Origin: CAYRSS01 sp964426945
Lineage (GTDB): Bacteria; Planctomycetota; Phycisphaerae; UBA1845
Reading direction: 5' to 3'
Assembly (NCBI GenBank): GCA_964426945.1
Contig: CAYRSS010000084.1
Coordinates: 1 to 13,201, forward strand
DNA length: 13,201 nt
Below the pieces are notes generated by a model. The model was not told where the DNA came from and did not search any database. It was given only the letters and a program-made list of their open reading frames with translations. Position 1 is the stretch's first letter. The number at the start of each line of letters is the position of its first letter. This document shows, one piece after another, positions 1 to 6,510 of the stretch. The position numbers and the translations under genes were made by a program.

Positions 1-2096
1 GCGAGGCCCCCGCTGGCCGCCCGGCCGCAAAGGGCGGTGCGGAGATCGCCGACGACGCCCCCGGCGCGGCCGTCGACGGCGAGCGGCGCGGTCGACGTCG
101 CGGTCGACGCGGTCGGGGTCGAGGTCGCGGCGGTGACGGCGCAGCTCGCCCCGCTGAGCAGCCCGCGAAGGCCGCGGCCCCCGCACCGGCACCCGCGGCG
201 GGCAAGACCTCTAACAATGGCGCCAAGACCGCCGAGCCCCGCGATGCCGAGGATCGCGGTTCGCGCCGCCGTCGTCGTCGCGGTCGCGGTCGCGGCCGTG
301 GGGAGGCCCCCGTCGGCGGCAAGCCCGCCGGCCGGCTGGCCGAACTGGACGACTCGGAGGTCTACGAGGACGAGTACGACACCGAAGTGCCGATGGAGCC
401 GACCTGGTCCGCGGCGGATGACTCCTACGACGAGGACGACGTCGACGTTCTTGACGAGGTGACCGACCTCGCCCCCGAGGAGGACTGGGAGGAGCCCGAC
501 GAAGGCGAAGACGAGGCGCCGCGCGCCGCGACCGGCACGCGTGAGATGCTCATCAACGTCTCGGCGGGCGATGAGGTCCGCATCGCCGTCCTCGAGAACC
601 GCAAGCTGGAAGAGCTGTTCATCGAGCGCGCCGGCACGCAGTCGCAGGTGGGCAACATCTACAAGGGCAAGGTGACCAACGTCGAATCGAGCATCCAGGC
701 GGTGTTCATCGACTTTGGCGGCCCCAAGAACGGCTTCCTGCACATTTCCGATGTCCAGCCGCAGTACTTCGGCAAGCGCGGCATGCCCGCCGAGGACGTT
801 GGCCGCAAGATTCCGCGACACAGCCGCCCGCCCATTCAGGATTGTTTCAAGCGCGGCCAGGAGGTCATCGTCCAGATCACCAAGGACGGCCTGGGCACCA
901 AGGGGCCGACGCTTTCGACCTACCTGTCGATCCCCGGCCGCTTCATCGTGATGATGCCGGGCATGAACAAGCTGGGCGTCTCGCGAAAGATCGACGACGA
1001 CGACGCCCGGCGCAAGATGCGCGACATCCTCAACCAGCTTGACCTGCCTTCGGGGTTCGGGTTCATCCTGCGCACCGCAGGGATCGGGCGCACGCGTCGC
1101 GAGCTGCAGCGCGACCTGAACTACCTCGTACGGCTGTGGCGCACGGTGGCCGAGCGTGTGAAGCGCGAGCCGGCCCCGGCTGAACTCTACCGCGAGTCGG
1201 ACCTGGTCTCGCGCACGATCCGCGACATCTACACGCACGAGTTCCGTCGGCTGATTACCGACGATGCCCTCACCGCGGAGAAGGCGCGGCTGTTCCTGCA
1301 GATTGTCATGCCCAAGGTTGCGAGCCCGGTCGAGCTGTATACCGATCGGGAGCCGCTGTTCCATCGTTACGGCATCGAGGCGGAGATCGAGAAGATCAAC
1401 ATGCGGCATGTGCCGCTGCCGTCGGGCGGGTCGATCGTGATCGACCAGACCGAGGCGATGGTGGCGATCGACGTCAACAGCGGCAAGTTCCGCACGCCGG
1501 ACGACCCCGAGACCACGGCGCTCAAGATCAACCTGGAGGCGGCTGACGAGATCGCCCGCCAGCTACGTCTGCGCGACCTCGGCGGGCTGATCGTGTGCGA
1601 TTTCATCGACATGCGCTACGACCGCAACCGCCGCGCTGTCGAGAACGCGCTGCGCGACGCGCTGATGCTGCACAAGGAGCGCGTGCGGGTGCTGCGGATG
1701 AGCGCCTTCGGCCTCATCGAGATCACGCGGCAGCGGCGCGGGCCGTCAATCAAGCGCAACAGCTACCTGGACTGTCAGCACTGCAAGGGCACGGGGCTGA
1801 TCAAGATGCCCGAGTCGGTCGTGCTCGACGTCATGCGCATCATCCAGCTCGCCACCCATCGCAGCGACGTACAGCGTGTCGCGGTGTCGGTCGCCAACGA
1901 CGTGGCGTTCCAGATCCTCAACTCGAAGCGGGCGGTGCTGGCCGAGGTCGAGAAAGAGACGGGCAAGCAGGTGCTCGTGCGCGGCGAGCCGGGGTTCACC
2001 CCCGACGAGGTCAGCTTCCGCTGCGAGGATGCACAGGGACGACTGGTGAAGTTCACCGCGGGTGTCGCCGCCGGCCCGGAGCCGCGTCGGCGCTGA
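1..2096 (+). CDS. rne/rng: Rne/Rng family ribonuclease (RNase E/G), 5' end outside window
   Basis: Endoribonuclease of the RNase E/G family, which cleaves single-stranded RNA in mRNA decay and rRNA processing. The reading frame is open from base 3, so the gene begins left of the window; 697 residues are visible. The ATG at 387 is internal. In order: two Arg/Gly-rich patches (84-134 and 255-302), an Asp/Glu-rich stretch (about 348-525), an S1-type RNA-binding domain from about 640, then the DNase I-like catalytic domain. The two catalytic metal-binding aspartates are visible in IDVNSGKF (Asp codon 1470) and CDFIDM (Asp codon 1599). The zinc-link CQHCKGTG has Cys codons at 1773 and 1782. The protein ends soon after the small domain, without the C-terminal degradosome scaffold of E. 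coli RNase E, so E versus G cannot be settled. The Arg-rich RNA-binding sequence is placed before, not after, the catalytic core. The family assignment is very secure. Confidence 0.96.
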   Translation, partial: EAPAGRPAAKGGAEIADDAPGAAVDGERRGRRRGRRGRGRGRGGDGAARPAEQPAKAAAPAPAPAAGKTSNNGAKTAEPRDAEDRGSRRRRRRGRGRGRGEAPVGGKPAGRLAELDDSEVYEDEYDTEVPMEPTWSAADDSYDEDDVDVLDEVTDLAPEEDWEEPDEGEDEAPRAATGTREMLINVSAGDEVRIAVLENRKLEELFIERAGTQSQVGNIYKGKVTNVESSIQAVFIDFGGPKNGFLHISDVQPQYFGKRGMPAEDVGRKIPRHSRPPIQDCFKRGQEVIVQITKDGLGTKGPTLSTYLSIPGRFIVMMPGMNKLGVSRKIDDDDARRKMRDILNQLDLPSGFGFILRTAGIGRTRRELQRDLNYLVRLWRTVAERVKREPAPAELYRESDLVSRTIRDIYTHEFRRLITDDALTAEKARLFLQIVMPKVASPVELYTDREPLFHRYGIEAEIEKINMRHVPLPSGGSIVIDQTEAMVAIDVNSGKFRTPDDPETTALKINLEAADEIARQLRLRDLGGLIVCDFIDMRYDRNRRAVENALRDALMLHKERVRVLRMSAFGLIEITRQRRGPSIKRNSYLDCQHCKGTGLIKMPESVVLDVMRIIQLATHRSDVQRVAVSVANDVAFQILNSKRAVLAEVEKETGKQVLVRGEPGFTPDEVSFRCEDAQGRLVKFTAGVAAGPEPRRR

Positions 2097-2115
2097 CCGC
2101 GCTGGGCTGACAGGA

Positions 2116-2137
2116 CGGGCGGAAGCGATCCCGCCCG
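2116..2137. terminator. GC-rich hairpin between convergent genes
   Basis: CGGGCGG (2116-2122) pairs perfectly with CCGCCCG (2131-2137) around an 8-nt loop. It lies in the 51-bp gap between two convergent stop codons, where a bidirectional terminator is expected. There is no T-tract on either strand, so it would be a non-canonical intrinsic terminator or simply a 3'-end-stabilising hairpin. The call rests on position and pairing only. Confidence 0.4.
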
Positions 2138-2147
2138 GCTCGACGCG

Positions 2148-2801
2148 TCACCCCGGCGGAGCAACGCCGGAACTCGCGGCGGGGTGGCGAACAACCGTCC
2201 GGTTGCGGACTTTGAGCGGCTTGGCTACGCGCTCGTTCTCGAGGAATGTGATCTCGCTGTAGTAGTCTTCGAGGTCGGTGAAAGTCCCCTCGCTGGCGGC
2301 CCACTCGCGCAGCTCGACGTTGCACGTTCGCCGCCAGGCGAGCAATTCCACGCTCCAGCCTCTCCGGCGCATGCGCTGGAAATCCGCCAGGAATCCGACG
2401 CCCTCCGTGCTGCCTTTGCCGTCTCCGGTCAGGAGCACGGCGATTCCCGGAGGACTGTCCAGGGCCGCGCGCAGCATGTGCACCTGAAGACACTGATCGA
2501 CGCCCTGTTCCCGGCCCGTCTCAGTGCCCACTTCATAGGTTTCCACCGCGATGCCGACGCGATCGAAATGGGGGCGGATGCGTTCGAGCCGGCTGCCGAC
2601 GGCGACGGCTCGTACGATGGGGCGCCCCACGCGCACCAGGTCGACCAGGTGATCCATGTGAAGTCGAAGCGCACGCGGATCCGCGAACCGCTCGTGATGG
2701 GGAGCGACGGCATTCAGCGCCGAGTAGTAGAGGTTCGAGTTGTCCCAGAAGATGTGTATGCCTGTTTGCACGTCGCAATCCTGCTTCGCGTCCGGCCTCA
2801 C
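2148..2801 (-). CDS. NYN domain (PIN-like, LabA/DUF88-type) putative ribonuclease
   Basis: 217 residues forming one NYN domain, a PIN-like fold found in predicted metal-dependent RNases. The first strand carries IFWDNSNLYY (Asp20, Asn21, Asn23). A middle acidic patch REQGVDQ holds Glu98 and Asp102, and LLTGDGKGS holds Asp127. This is the expected arrangement of acidic metal ligands, so the enzyme looks intact. GFLADFQRMRRRGWSVELLAW is the usual helix-strand element after the last acidic residue. No membrane segment or signal peptide is visible. The start is GTG at 2801, overlapping the pilT stop as GTGA, with AAGGGG just upstream; coupling to pilT translation is likely. The GTG at codon 11 is a less likely start. 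The RNA substrate cannot be told from sequence. It lies tail to tail with the RNase E/G gene. Domain call is confident; the biological role is unknown. Confidence 0.85.
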   Translation of the reverse strand: MRPDAKQDCDVQTGIHIFWDNSNLYYSALNAVAPHHERFADPRALRLHMDHLVDLVRVGRPIVRAVAVGSRLERIRPHFDRVGIAVETYEVGTETGREQGVDQCLQVHMLRAALDSPPGIAVLLTGDGKGSTEGVGFLADFQRMRRRGWSVELLAWRRTCNVELREWAASEGTFTDLEDYYSEITFLENERVAKPLKVRNRTVVRHPAASSGVAPPG

Positions 2802-3928
2802 CGCCCCTTGACCCGCCCGACCAGGCTCTGTGCCGCGGTCTTGATGCCCTTGACTGCGGAGGTCAGCGCTTCGCGGCTCGGGGCGTATTCCAGCGCGGTG
2901 TCGAAGTGGATCTTCTCCGACTCGACGAGTTCAGTGAGCGAGAGGGTGAAGGACCGCATGCCCTCGCCGACGCACTGGTCAATGATCGCGGGCATGTCTT
3001 CGTCCTCCTCGCCGAGGATCTTGTCCGACACGATCGAGTTGTTGAGCAGCACTTCCGTCGCCGGGTAACGCGAGCCGGGCTCGATGCCGGGCACGAGACG
3101 CTGACACATGATCGCGTTGAGCGAGTTGGCCAGCGAGGACCGGATGAAGGCGTGCTCGTCACGGGGGAAGAACTCGAGAATGCGCTTGAAGGTCTGCTGG
3201 GCGTCGAGCACGTGCAGCGAGCCGAATACCAGGTGGCCCGTCTCGGCCGACTGAATGGCGGCCATCATCGTTTCGCGGTCGCGCATCTCGCCGATGAAGA
3301 TGCAGTCAGGGTCCTGGCGCACGACGTACCGCAGCGCCTCGTGATAGTCGGGAATGTCGATGCCGATTTCGCGCTGCGAGATAATCGACTTCTTCGAGTT
3401 GAAGGTGTACTCGATCGGGTCTTCAATCGTGATGATGTGCATGCCGCGCAGCTCGTTCACATAGTCGAGCATCGCCGCGAGCGTGCTGCTCTTGCCGCTG
3501 CCGGTCACGCCGGACACCAGCACGAGCCCGTCCATGTTCTTCAGCACGACGTCGCCGTAGACCTTCGGCAGGTGCAGTTCCTGAAACGAGGGGATCTTGC
3601 TCTGCACGCGCCGAATCGCCGAGTGCATGTCGCCGGTGGAGCGGAAGATGTTGATGCGGTAGCGGTCGCCCGTGTTGCCGGCGAAGGAGAAGTCCAGGTC
3701 TCCGCGCTCGTCGTACTCATGGCGGCGCTTGGCCGGCACGATCGTCCGGAGCATCTCCTCGACGTACTCCGTGTCGGGAATGGCGGGCATGTCTACCTTG
3801 CGCAGGTGGCCGCCGACGCGGTAGTAGGGGGGATAGTGCACCTTCAGGTGCAGGTCCGACGCATTCAGCGGCGTCATCGCGTCGAGAAGCTTGTGGATAG
3901 CCTCCTGCGGCGGCAGCAGTTCGTGCAT
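2798..3928 (-). CDS. pilT: PilT-like type IV pilus retraction ATPase
   Basis: 376-residue cytoplasmic hexameric ATPase of the PilT/PilU branch of the secretion ATPase superfamily, which powers type IV pilus retraction. Visible: NASDLHLK in the N-terminal PAS-like domain (22-29), Walker A GVTGSGKSS (140-148), Asp box IITIEDPIEY (165-174), Walker B CIFIGEMRDRE (209-219) and His box ETGHLVFGSLHVLDA (229-243). Length matches the family. Two departures from proteobacterial PilT: the His box has SLHVLDA where TLHTNSA-like sequence is usual, and the AIRNLIRE region is replaced by EVLLNNSIVSDKILGEEDED followed by GMRSF and a Leu-rich helix. Start ATG at 3928 has AGGAG seven bases upstream. Its 3' end overlaps the NYN gene by four bases, and the tail-anchored coiled-coil gene lies 122 bp upstream on the same strand. 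PilT versus PilU cannot be separated with certainty; no pilin genes are nearby. Confidence 0.93.
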   Translation of the reverse strand: MHELLPPQEAIHKLLDAMTPLNASDLHLKVHYPPYYRVGGHLRKVDMPAIPDTEYVEEMLRTIVPAKRRHEYDERGDLDFSFAGNTGDRYRINIFRSTGDMHSAIRRVQSKIPSFQELHLPKVYGDVVLKNMDGLVLVSGVTGSGKSSTLAAMLDYVNELRGMHIITIEDPIEYTFNSKKSIISQREIGIDIPDYHEALRYVVRQDPDCIFIGEMRDRETMMAAIQSAETGHLVFGSLHVLDAQQTFKRILEFFPRDEHAFIRSSLANSLNAIMCQRLVPGIEPGSRYPATEVLLNNSIVSDKILGEEDEDMPAIIDQCVGEGMRSFTLSLTELVESEKIHFDTALEYAPSREALTSAVKGIKTAAQSLVGRVKGR

Positions 3929-3979
3929 CGATAAGCTCCTGCGGAGCGCGCAGGCGGCGGGCGGCCGGAAGACAGGTGA

Positions 3980-3993
3980 GCCCGGACCCGGGC
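3980..3993 (-). terminator. Small GC hairpin between the coiled-coil gene and pilT
   Basis: GCCCG (3980-3984) and CGGGC (3989-3993) can pair around a 4-nt loop. The site is about 57 bases past the stop of the tail-anchored gene and 51 bases before the pilT start. It has no T-tract. The 122-bp gap suggests pilT may have its own promoter, but no convincing -35/-10 pair was found. Confidence 0.2.
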
Positions 3994-4050
3994 GGATCCG
4001 CGCTGGTACACCGGCGGCCGCGCGGCGCAGGCTACCGCTCCCCGCCCATT

Positions 4051-4827
4051 CTATCGCAGCAGGGCCACCGCGCTAATAGCGGCCGAAACGACCGCGATGG
4101 TGATCGCCATCGAGGCGATCCAGGTGAAGCGGCGGGTCTGGTCCTGAAGCACGAGCGCCATGCGCTCCTCCCGGGCCGAGGAGTCGGCGTGCATCTGGCG
4201 GAAGGCCGCCGAGGAGGCGTTGGTCGCGTCGCCGAGGTGGGTGACGGCCCGTTGGAAGCTGTCGAGCGTGCCCGATATCCGCTCCTGCGTCTGCGAAGTG
4301 GCCTCCAGGTGCAGGCCGATGGTCGTGATGACCTCGTTCTGGGCCTGGGCGAGGCGAGGCAGTTCGCTGATCCGGGCGTTCATGTCGTTCAGCACGCGGA
4401 GTTGCTCGCGGGCCGACTCGTTGACCGGAGCCATCCGGTCGGCGAGGGCCTGCATCGCCCGGGTCATCGACTCGCCGCGTTGCTCCTGCTTGTCGAGGTG
4501 GGTCTGGATCGACTCAACGAGGCCGATGACCTTCTGATAGCCCTCGTGAAGTCGCTCCAGGGTCAGTTCCTTCTTGCTCAGAACCGCCGGCGTGGGCAGG
4601 ATCACCGCATCCGCAGCGCCGCGCCCGCCGCTCATCGTCGAGGGTCGCCGACCGTCGTCGCCCGCGCGTCGGCCGTTGTCGTCGGAGCCATCCTTCCGGG
4701 TGGACACGGCGACCCGGTCCTCCACGACGGGGGAGTTCACCAGGGCGGGCGTCGCGAGATCGGGACGGGATCGAGCGGGCGAGCGAAACCACGTTCCCAT
4801 GCGGGTCCAGAGCGACTGCGTCTGCAT
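4051..4827 (-). CDS. Tail-anchored coiled-coil membrane protein, function unknown
   Basis: Not a family I recognise. With the ATG at 4827 it has 258 residues: a basic N-terminus rich in Arg/Pro/Gly (1-70, probably disordered), a long stretch of predicted helix rich in Gln, Glu, Ala and Leu (about 84-233, coiled-coil character), and one hydrophobic C-terminal segment, TWIASMAITIAVVSAAISAVALL (235-257), followed by a single Arg. This predicts a tail-anchored inner-membrane protein with its coiled coil in the cytoplasm. The helical part resembles chemoreceptor-like signalling helices only in composition. The ATG at 4827 is chosen because GGTGGAGG precedes it with 5-nt spacing. The ATG at 4860 (269 residues) has a weaker AAGGGG nine bases upstream and introduces rare TCA/GCA codons. 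Open frame continues to 5148 but looks non-coding there. It lies upstream of pilT on the same strand, so a pilus-related or polar-scaffold role is possible but inferred from position alone. Confidence 0.8.
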   Translation of the reverse strand: MQTQSLWTRMGTWFRSPARSRPDLATPALVNSPVVEDRVAVSTRKDGSDDNGRRAGDDGRRPSTMSGGRGAADAVILPTPAVLSKKELTLERLHEGYQKVIGLVESIQTHLDKQEQRGESMTRAMQALADRMAPVNESAREQLRVLNDMNARISELPRLAQAQNEVITTIGLHLEATSQTQERISGTLDSFQRAVTHLGDATNASSAAFRQMHADSSAREERMALVLQDQTRRFTWIASMAITIAVVSAAISAVALLR

Positions 4828-4832
4828 ACCGG

Positions 4833-4837
4833 CCTCC
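4833..4837 (-). promoter_or_regulatory. Shine-Dalgarno site deciding the coiled-coil protein start
   Basis: On the minus strand GGAGG lies five bases before the ATG at 4827. It favours this ATG over the in-frame ATG at 4860. Confidence 0.5.
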
Positions 4838-5001
4838 ACCGTCCGTGCGTGGGCTGACATTTCCCGGGTCCCCTTCTCGGGGGCGGCTGCCGACCCTGGT
4901 GCAAACCCGAAAGGTCCGGCTGCCGGGGGCGGCATCCTGCCGCCGGCGATCCGCGGGTTCCGCCCGCCGCACAGCCGGGCGGCGCCGCGAAACGCCGATG
5001 G

Positions 5002-5030
5002 TCGATATCGGCCCGAGCCTGTGATATCAA
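5002..5030. promoter_or_regulatory. Candidate overlapping divergent promoters built on twin palindromes
   Basis: CGATATCG (5003-5010) and TGATATCA (5022-5029) are 8-bp palindromes centred 19 bp apart. Read on the minus strand they give TTGATA, a 17-nt spacer and TATCGA. Read on the plus strand they give TCGATA, 17 nt and TATCAA. Spacing is ideal for a sigma-70-type promoter in both directions, but the -10 matches are only partial. They could instead be, or also be, operator half-sites for a dimeric regulator. Confidence 0.35.
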
Positions 5031-5165
5031 TCAGCCCATCGCGGTGTTCGGGCGGTTTTTGCGGGGTGGAGCATGAATCCGCCGGGGAGTGAAACCTCCC
5101 GCCGCGGCGAGCGTCTAACGGGCTGTCCGGGGAACCGTGGCCGTCCACTGCCCTGCCCGTCGACC

Positions 5166-5171
5166 GAGGAG
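5166..5171 (+). promoter_or_regulatory. Shine-Dalgarno site deciding the secreted protein start
   Basis: GAGGAG with 6-nt spacing to the ATG at 5178. It fixes the start there, directly before a signal peptide, rather than at the in-frame ATG at 5073, which would bury that signal behind 35 residues. Confidence 0.75.
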
Positions 5172-5177
5172 CATGTC

Positions 5178-6461
5178 ATGGCTATCGCCTGCCGTTCGCT
5201 CTACCTGCCGTTGGTTGCGATCGCGCTCGCCGCGGGGATCGGTCCCGCCAGCGCCGACACCCCCGTCGCGCCGGACGCGGAGCCGGTGAAGCGCCCCGCG
5301 GTGCTGACGGGCACTATCCGCGATGAGTCCGGGCGGCCGCTGGCCGGGGCGAAGGTAATCCTCTATGGGGGTCTCGCCACGCGCTGGCGTCAGCAGGAGG
5401 CCACGACCGACCGGCACGGCGTCTACCTGTTCGACCCGCTCGAGAGCGGCTCGTATACCACCGGCGACGACGGCAAGCTGAGCGCGCGGTACATCGGCAT
5501 GCAGGTTGAGCACACCACCCACGTCTCGGCCGACGGCAATTCGTGGTGGGACATCCAGGTGCCCATGAGAGACGGGCACGTCGAGACCCGTGACTTCGTG
5601 CTGACGCTCGGCGGCAAGGTGCGCGGCTCGATCATGGATCCTGTAACCGGCCGCGGCGCGAAGGTCGATCTGCGAATCTACCACGAGTCGCCCGGCCGCC
5701 ATTTCAGGGATTACGCCACCACCGGCGAGTCCGGCGAGTTCGTCACCGCGCCGTTGGCCCCTGGGCTGTACACCATCGACGTGAACGAGCCGAAGCTCCG
5801 TTTCCCCAAACTGGGCGAAGCGGTCGTCGTGGCGGGGAAGGAAGCGGAGTTTGGCACGTTCTTCATCGCCGCCCCCGACGGCCCCGCGATCACCGGCCGA
5901 ATCGTCGACGAAGCGGGCCGCCCCATGGCCGGCGTGCGGTTGATCCTGAGCCGTGAGCCGGAGAGCCGCGACCCTGCCCAGACGGCGGAGACTGATGCGC
6001 ATGGCGAGTACCGCTTCGCGCCGGTTCAGACGGGTGCGCTGGTGCGCGATCGCGAAGGTAACTCTGTCGGATTCGCAACCACGTTGGCCGTGGATCACGA
6101 GACGCACGTGAGCGGCGACGGGGCGTCGTCGTGGTCGGTGATGCTCCCTCTGAAGACCGGGCACGTGGAGTCGCGCGACCTGGTGATGGTCCCCGGTGGG
6201 ACGGTCAAGGGGCTCATCCGCGCGGCGAAGGACGACTCGCCGGTGGCCCACGCGCGGGTGAGGCTCGCTCGCGTCGGCGAGGGCCGTCCGCCGTTCACCC
6301 TCCGCACCGTAACCGGCAGCGGCGGTCGATTCACCGCGGCTGCACTCGCACCGGGGCGATACCAGGTCGAGGTGGAAGAGCGCGAGGGCGATCGCTACAT
6401 GGTCGGCGAGGTCGAGGTACGTGCCGGTGAGGTCACGGAAGTGACGTTCGACCGCCGCTGA
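5178..6461 (+). CDS. Secreted protein with duplicated carboxypeptidase-regulatory-like repeats
   Basis: 427 residues. A signal peptide runs over residues 1-26 (Arg6, hydrophobic core, ASA-D cleavage site), so the protein is exported. The mature part consists of beta-sandwich modules of the CarboxypepD_reg/CnaB-like type, with strands such as TGTIRDESGRPLAGAKVIL (about 44-62) and TGRIVDEAGRPMAGVRLIL (239-257). The protein is an internal duplication: residues about 41-232 repeat as about 236-424. Each copy has one such module, then a segment with HTTHVSADGNSWW or HETHVSGDGASSW, GHVETRD or GHVESRD, a GG-KVRG or GG-TVKG turn, a second module, and an APGLY or APGRY strand. No catalytic motif, lipobox, membrane anchor or sorting signal is seen, so a structural or ligand-binding role in the periplasm or at the surface is inferred. 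It is divergent from the coiled-coil gene, and kdsA follows after 49 bp. Confidence 0.87.
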   Translation: MAIACRSLYLPLVAIALAAGIGPASADTPVAPDAEPVKRPAVLTGTIRDESGRPLAGAKVILYGGLATRWRQQEATTDRHGVYLFDPLESGSYTTGDDGKLSARYIGMQVEHTTHVSADGNSWWDIQVPMRDGHVETRDFVLTLGGKVRGSIMDPVTGRGAKVDLRIYHESPGRHFRDYATTGESGEFVTAPLAPGLYTIDVNEPKLRFPKLGEAVVVAGKEAEFGTFFIAAPDGPAITGRIVDEAGRPMAGVRLILSREPESRDPAQTAETDAHGEYRFAPVQTGALVRDREGNSVGFATTLAVDHETHVSGDGASSWSVMLPLKTGHVESRDLVMVPGGTVKGLIRAAKDDSPVAHARVRLARVGEGRPPFTLRTVTGSGGRFTAAALAPGRYQVEVEEREGDRYMVGEVEVRAGEVTEVTFDRR

Positions 6462-6479
6462 CCGCGCGCCCTTCCCCGC

Positions 6480-6500
6480 GGGGCCATCGCCCCCCATAAT
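6480..6500 (+). promoter_or_regulatory. Hairpin followed by -10-like box upstream of kdsA
   Basis: In the 49-bp gap, GGGGC (6480-6484) can pair with GCCCC (6489-6493) around CATC, then comes CATAAT (6495-6500). If this is a -10 box, transcription would begin near 6507, only about four bases before the kdsA ATG, giving a nearly leaderless mRNA. That fits the absence of any Shine-Dalgarno sequence before this ATG. No -35 box is evident. Confidence 0.3.
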
Positions 6501-6510
6501 CGCCGGGCGC

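Larger units (their letters stand above)
4861..5177. other. Divergent intergenic region with GC hairpins and candidate promoters
   Basis: About 320-350 bp between two divergent genes, with no convincing coding sequence. On the side of the minus-strand gene lie two GC-rich hairpins: GGCGGC/GCCGCC (4928-4933 with 4939-4944) and CCGCCCG/CGGGCGG (4960-4966 with 4976-4982). Both would fall in the 5' leader of the coiled-coil gene. Further right are the two GATATC-centred palindromes listed separately, then a T5 run (5056-5060) with no gene upstream to terminate. In-frame openness from 5073 to 5177 is taken as leader rather than protein. Confidence 0.5.

Noticed and set aside
84..302. Repetitive GGTCG/CGCGGT sequence as a possible DNA repeat or CRISPR-like array
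   Set aside because: The repetition is explained by alternating Arg and Gly codons in the RNase E/G frame. There are no constant repeats with unique spacers.
37..462. A 141-codon open frame on the plus strand rich in Arg, Pro and Ala
   Set aside because: It is out of frame with the RNase E/G coding sequence, which is open through the same bases and continues into the S1 domain. The composition is a frame-shifted reading of Arg/Gly codons.
2906..3934. A 342-codon plus-strand open frame opposite pilT
   Set aside because: It is the antisense of a fully recognisable PilT with all ATPase motifs. High GC in codon position three leaves the opposite strand open; no domain is visible in it.
4861..5148. 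N-terminal extension of the coiled-coil protein up to 5148
   Set aside because: Translation there is Pro/Gly/Arg-rich without structure, crosses the palindromic promoter-like region, and two better starts lie downstream at 4860 and 4827.
5073..5177. N-terminal extension of the secreted protein starting at ATG 5073
   Set aside because: It would place 35 Arg/Gly/Pro-rich residues before a normal signal peptide, and its GGAG is only two bases from the ATG. GAGGAG before the ATG at 5178 is much better.
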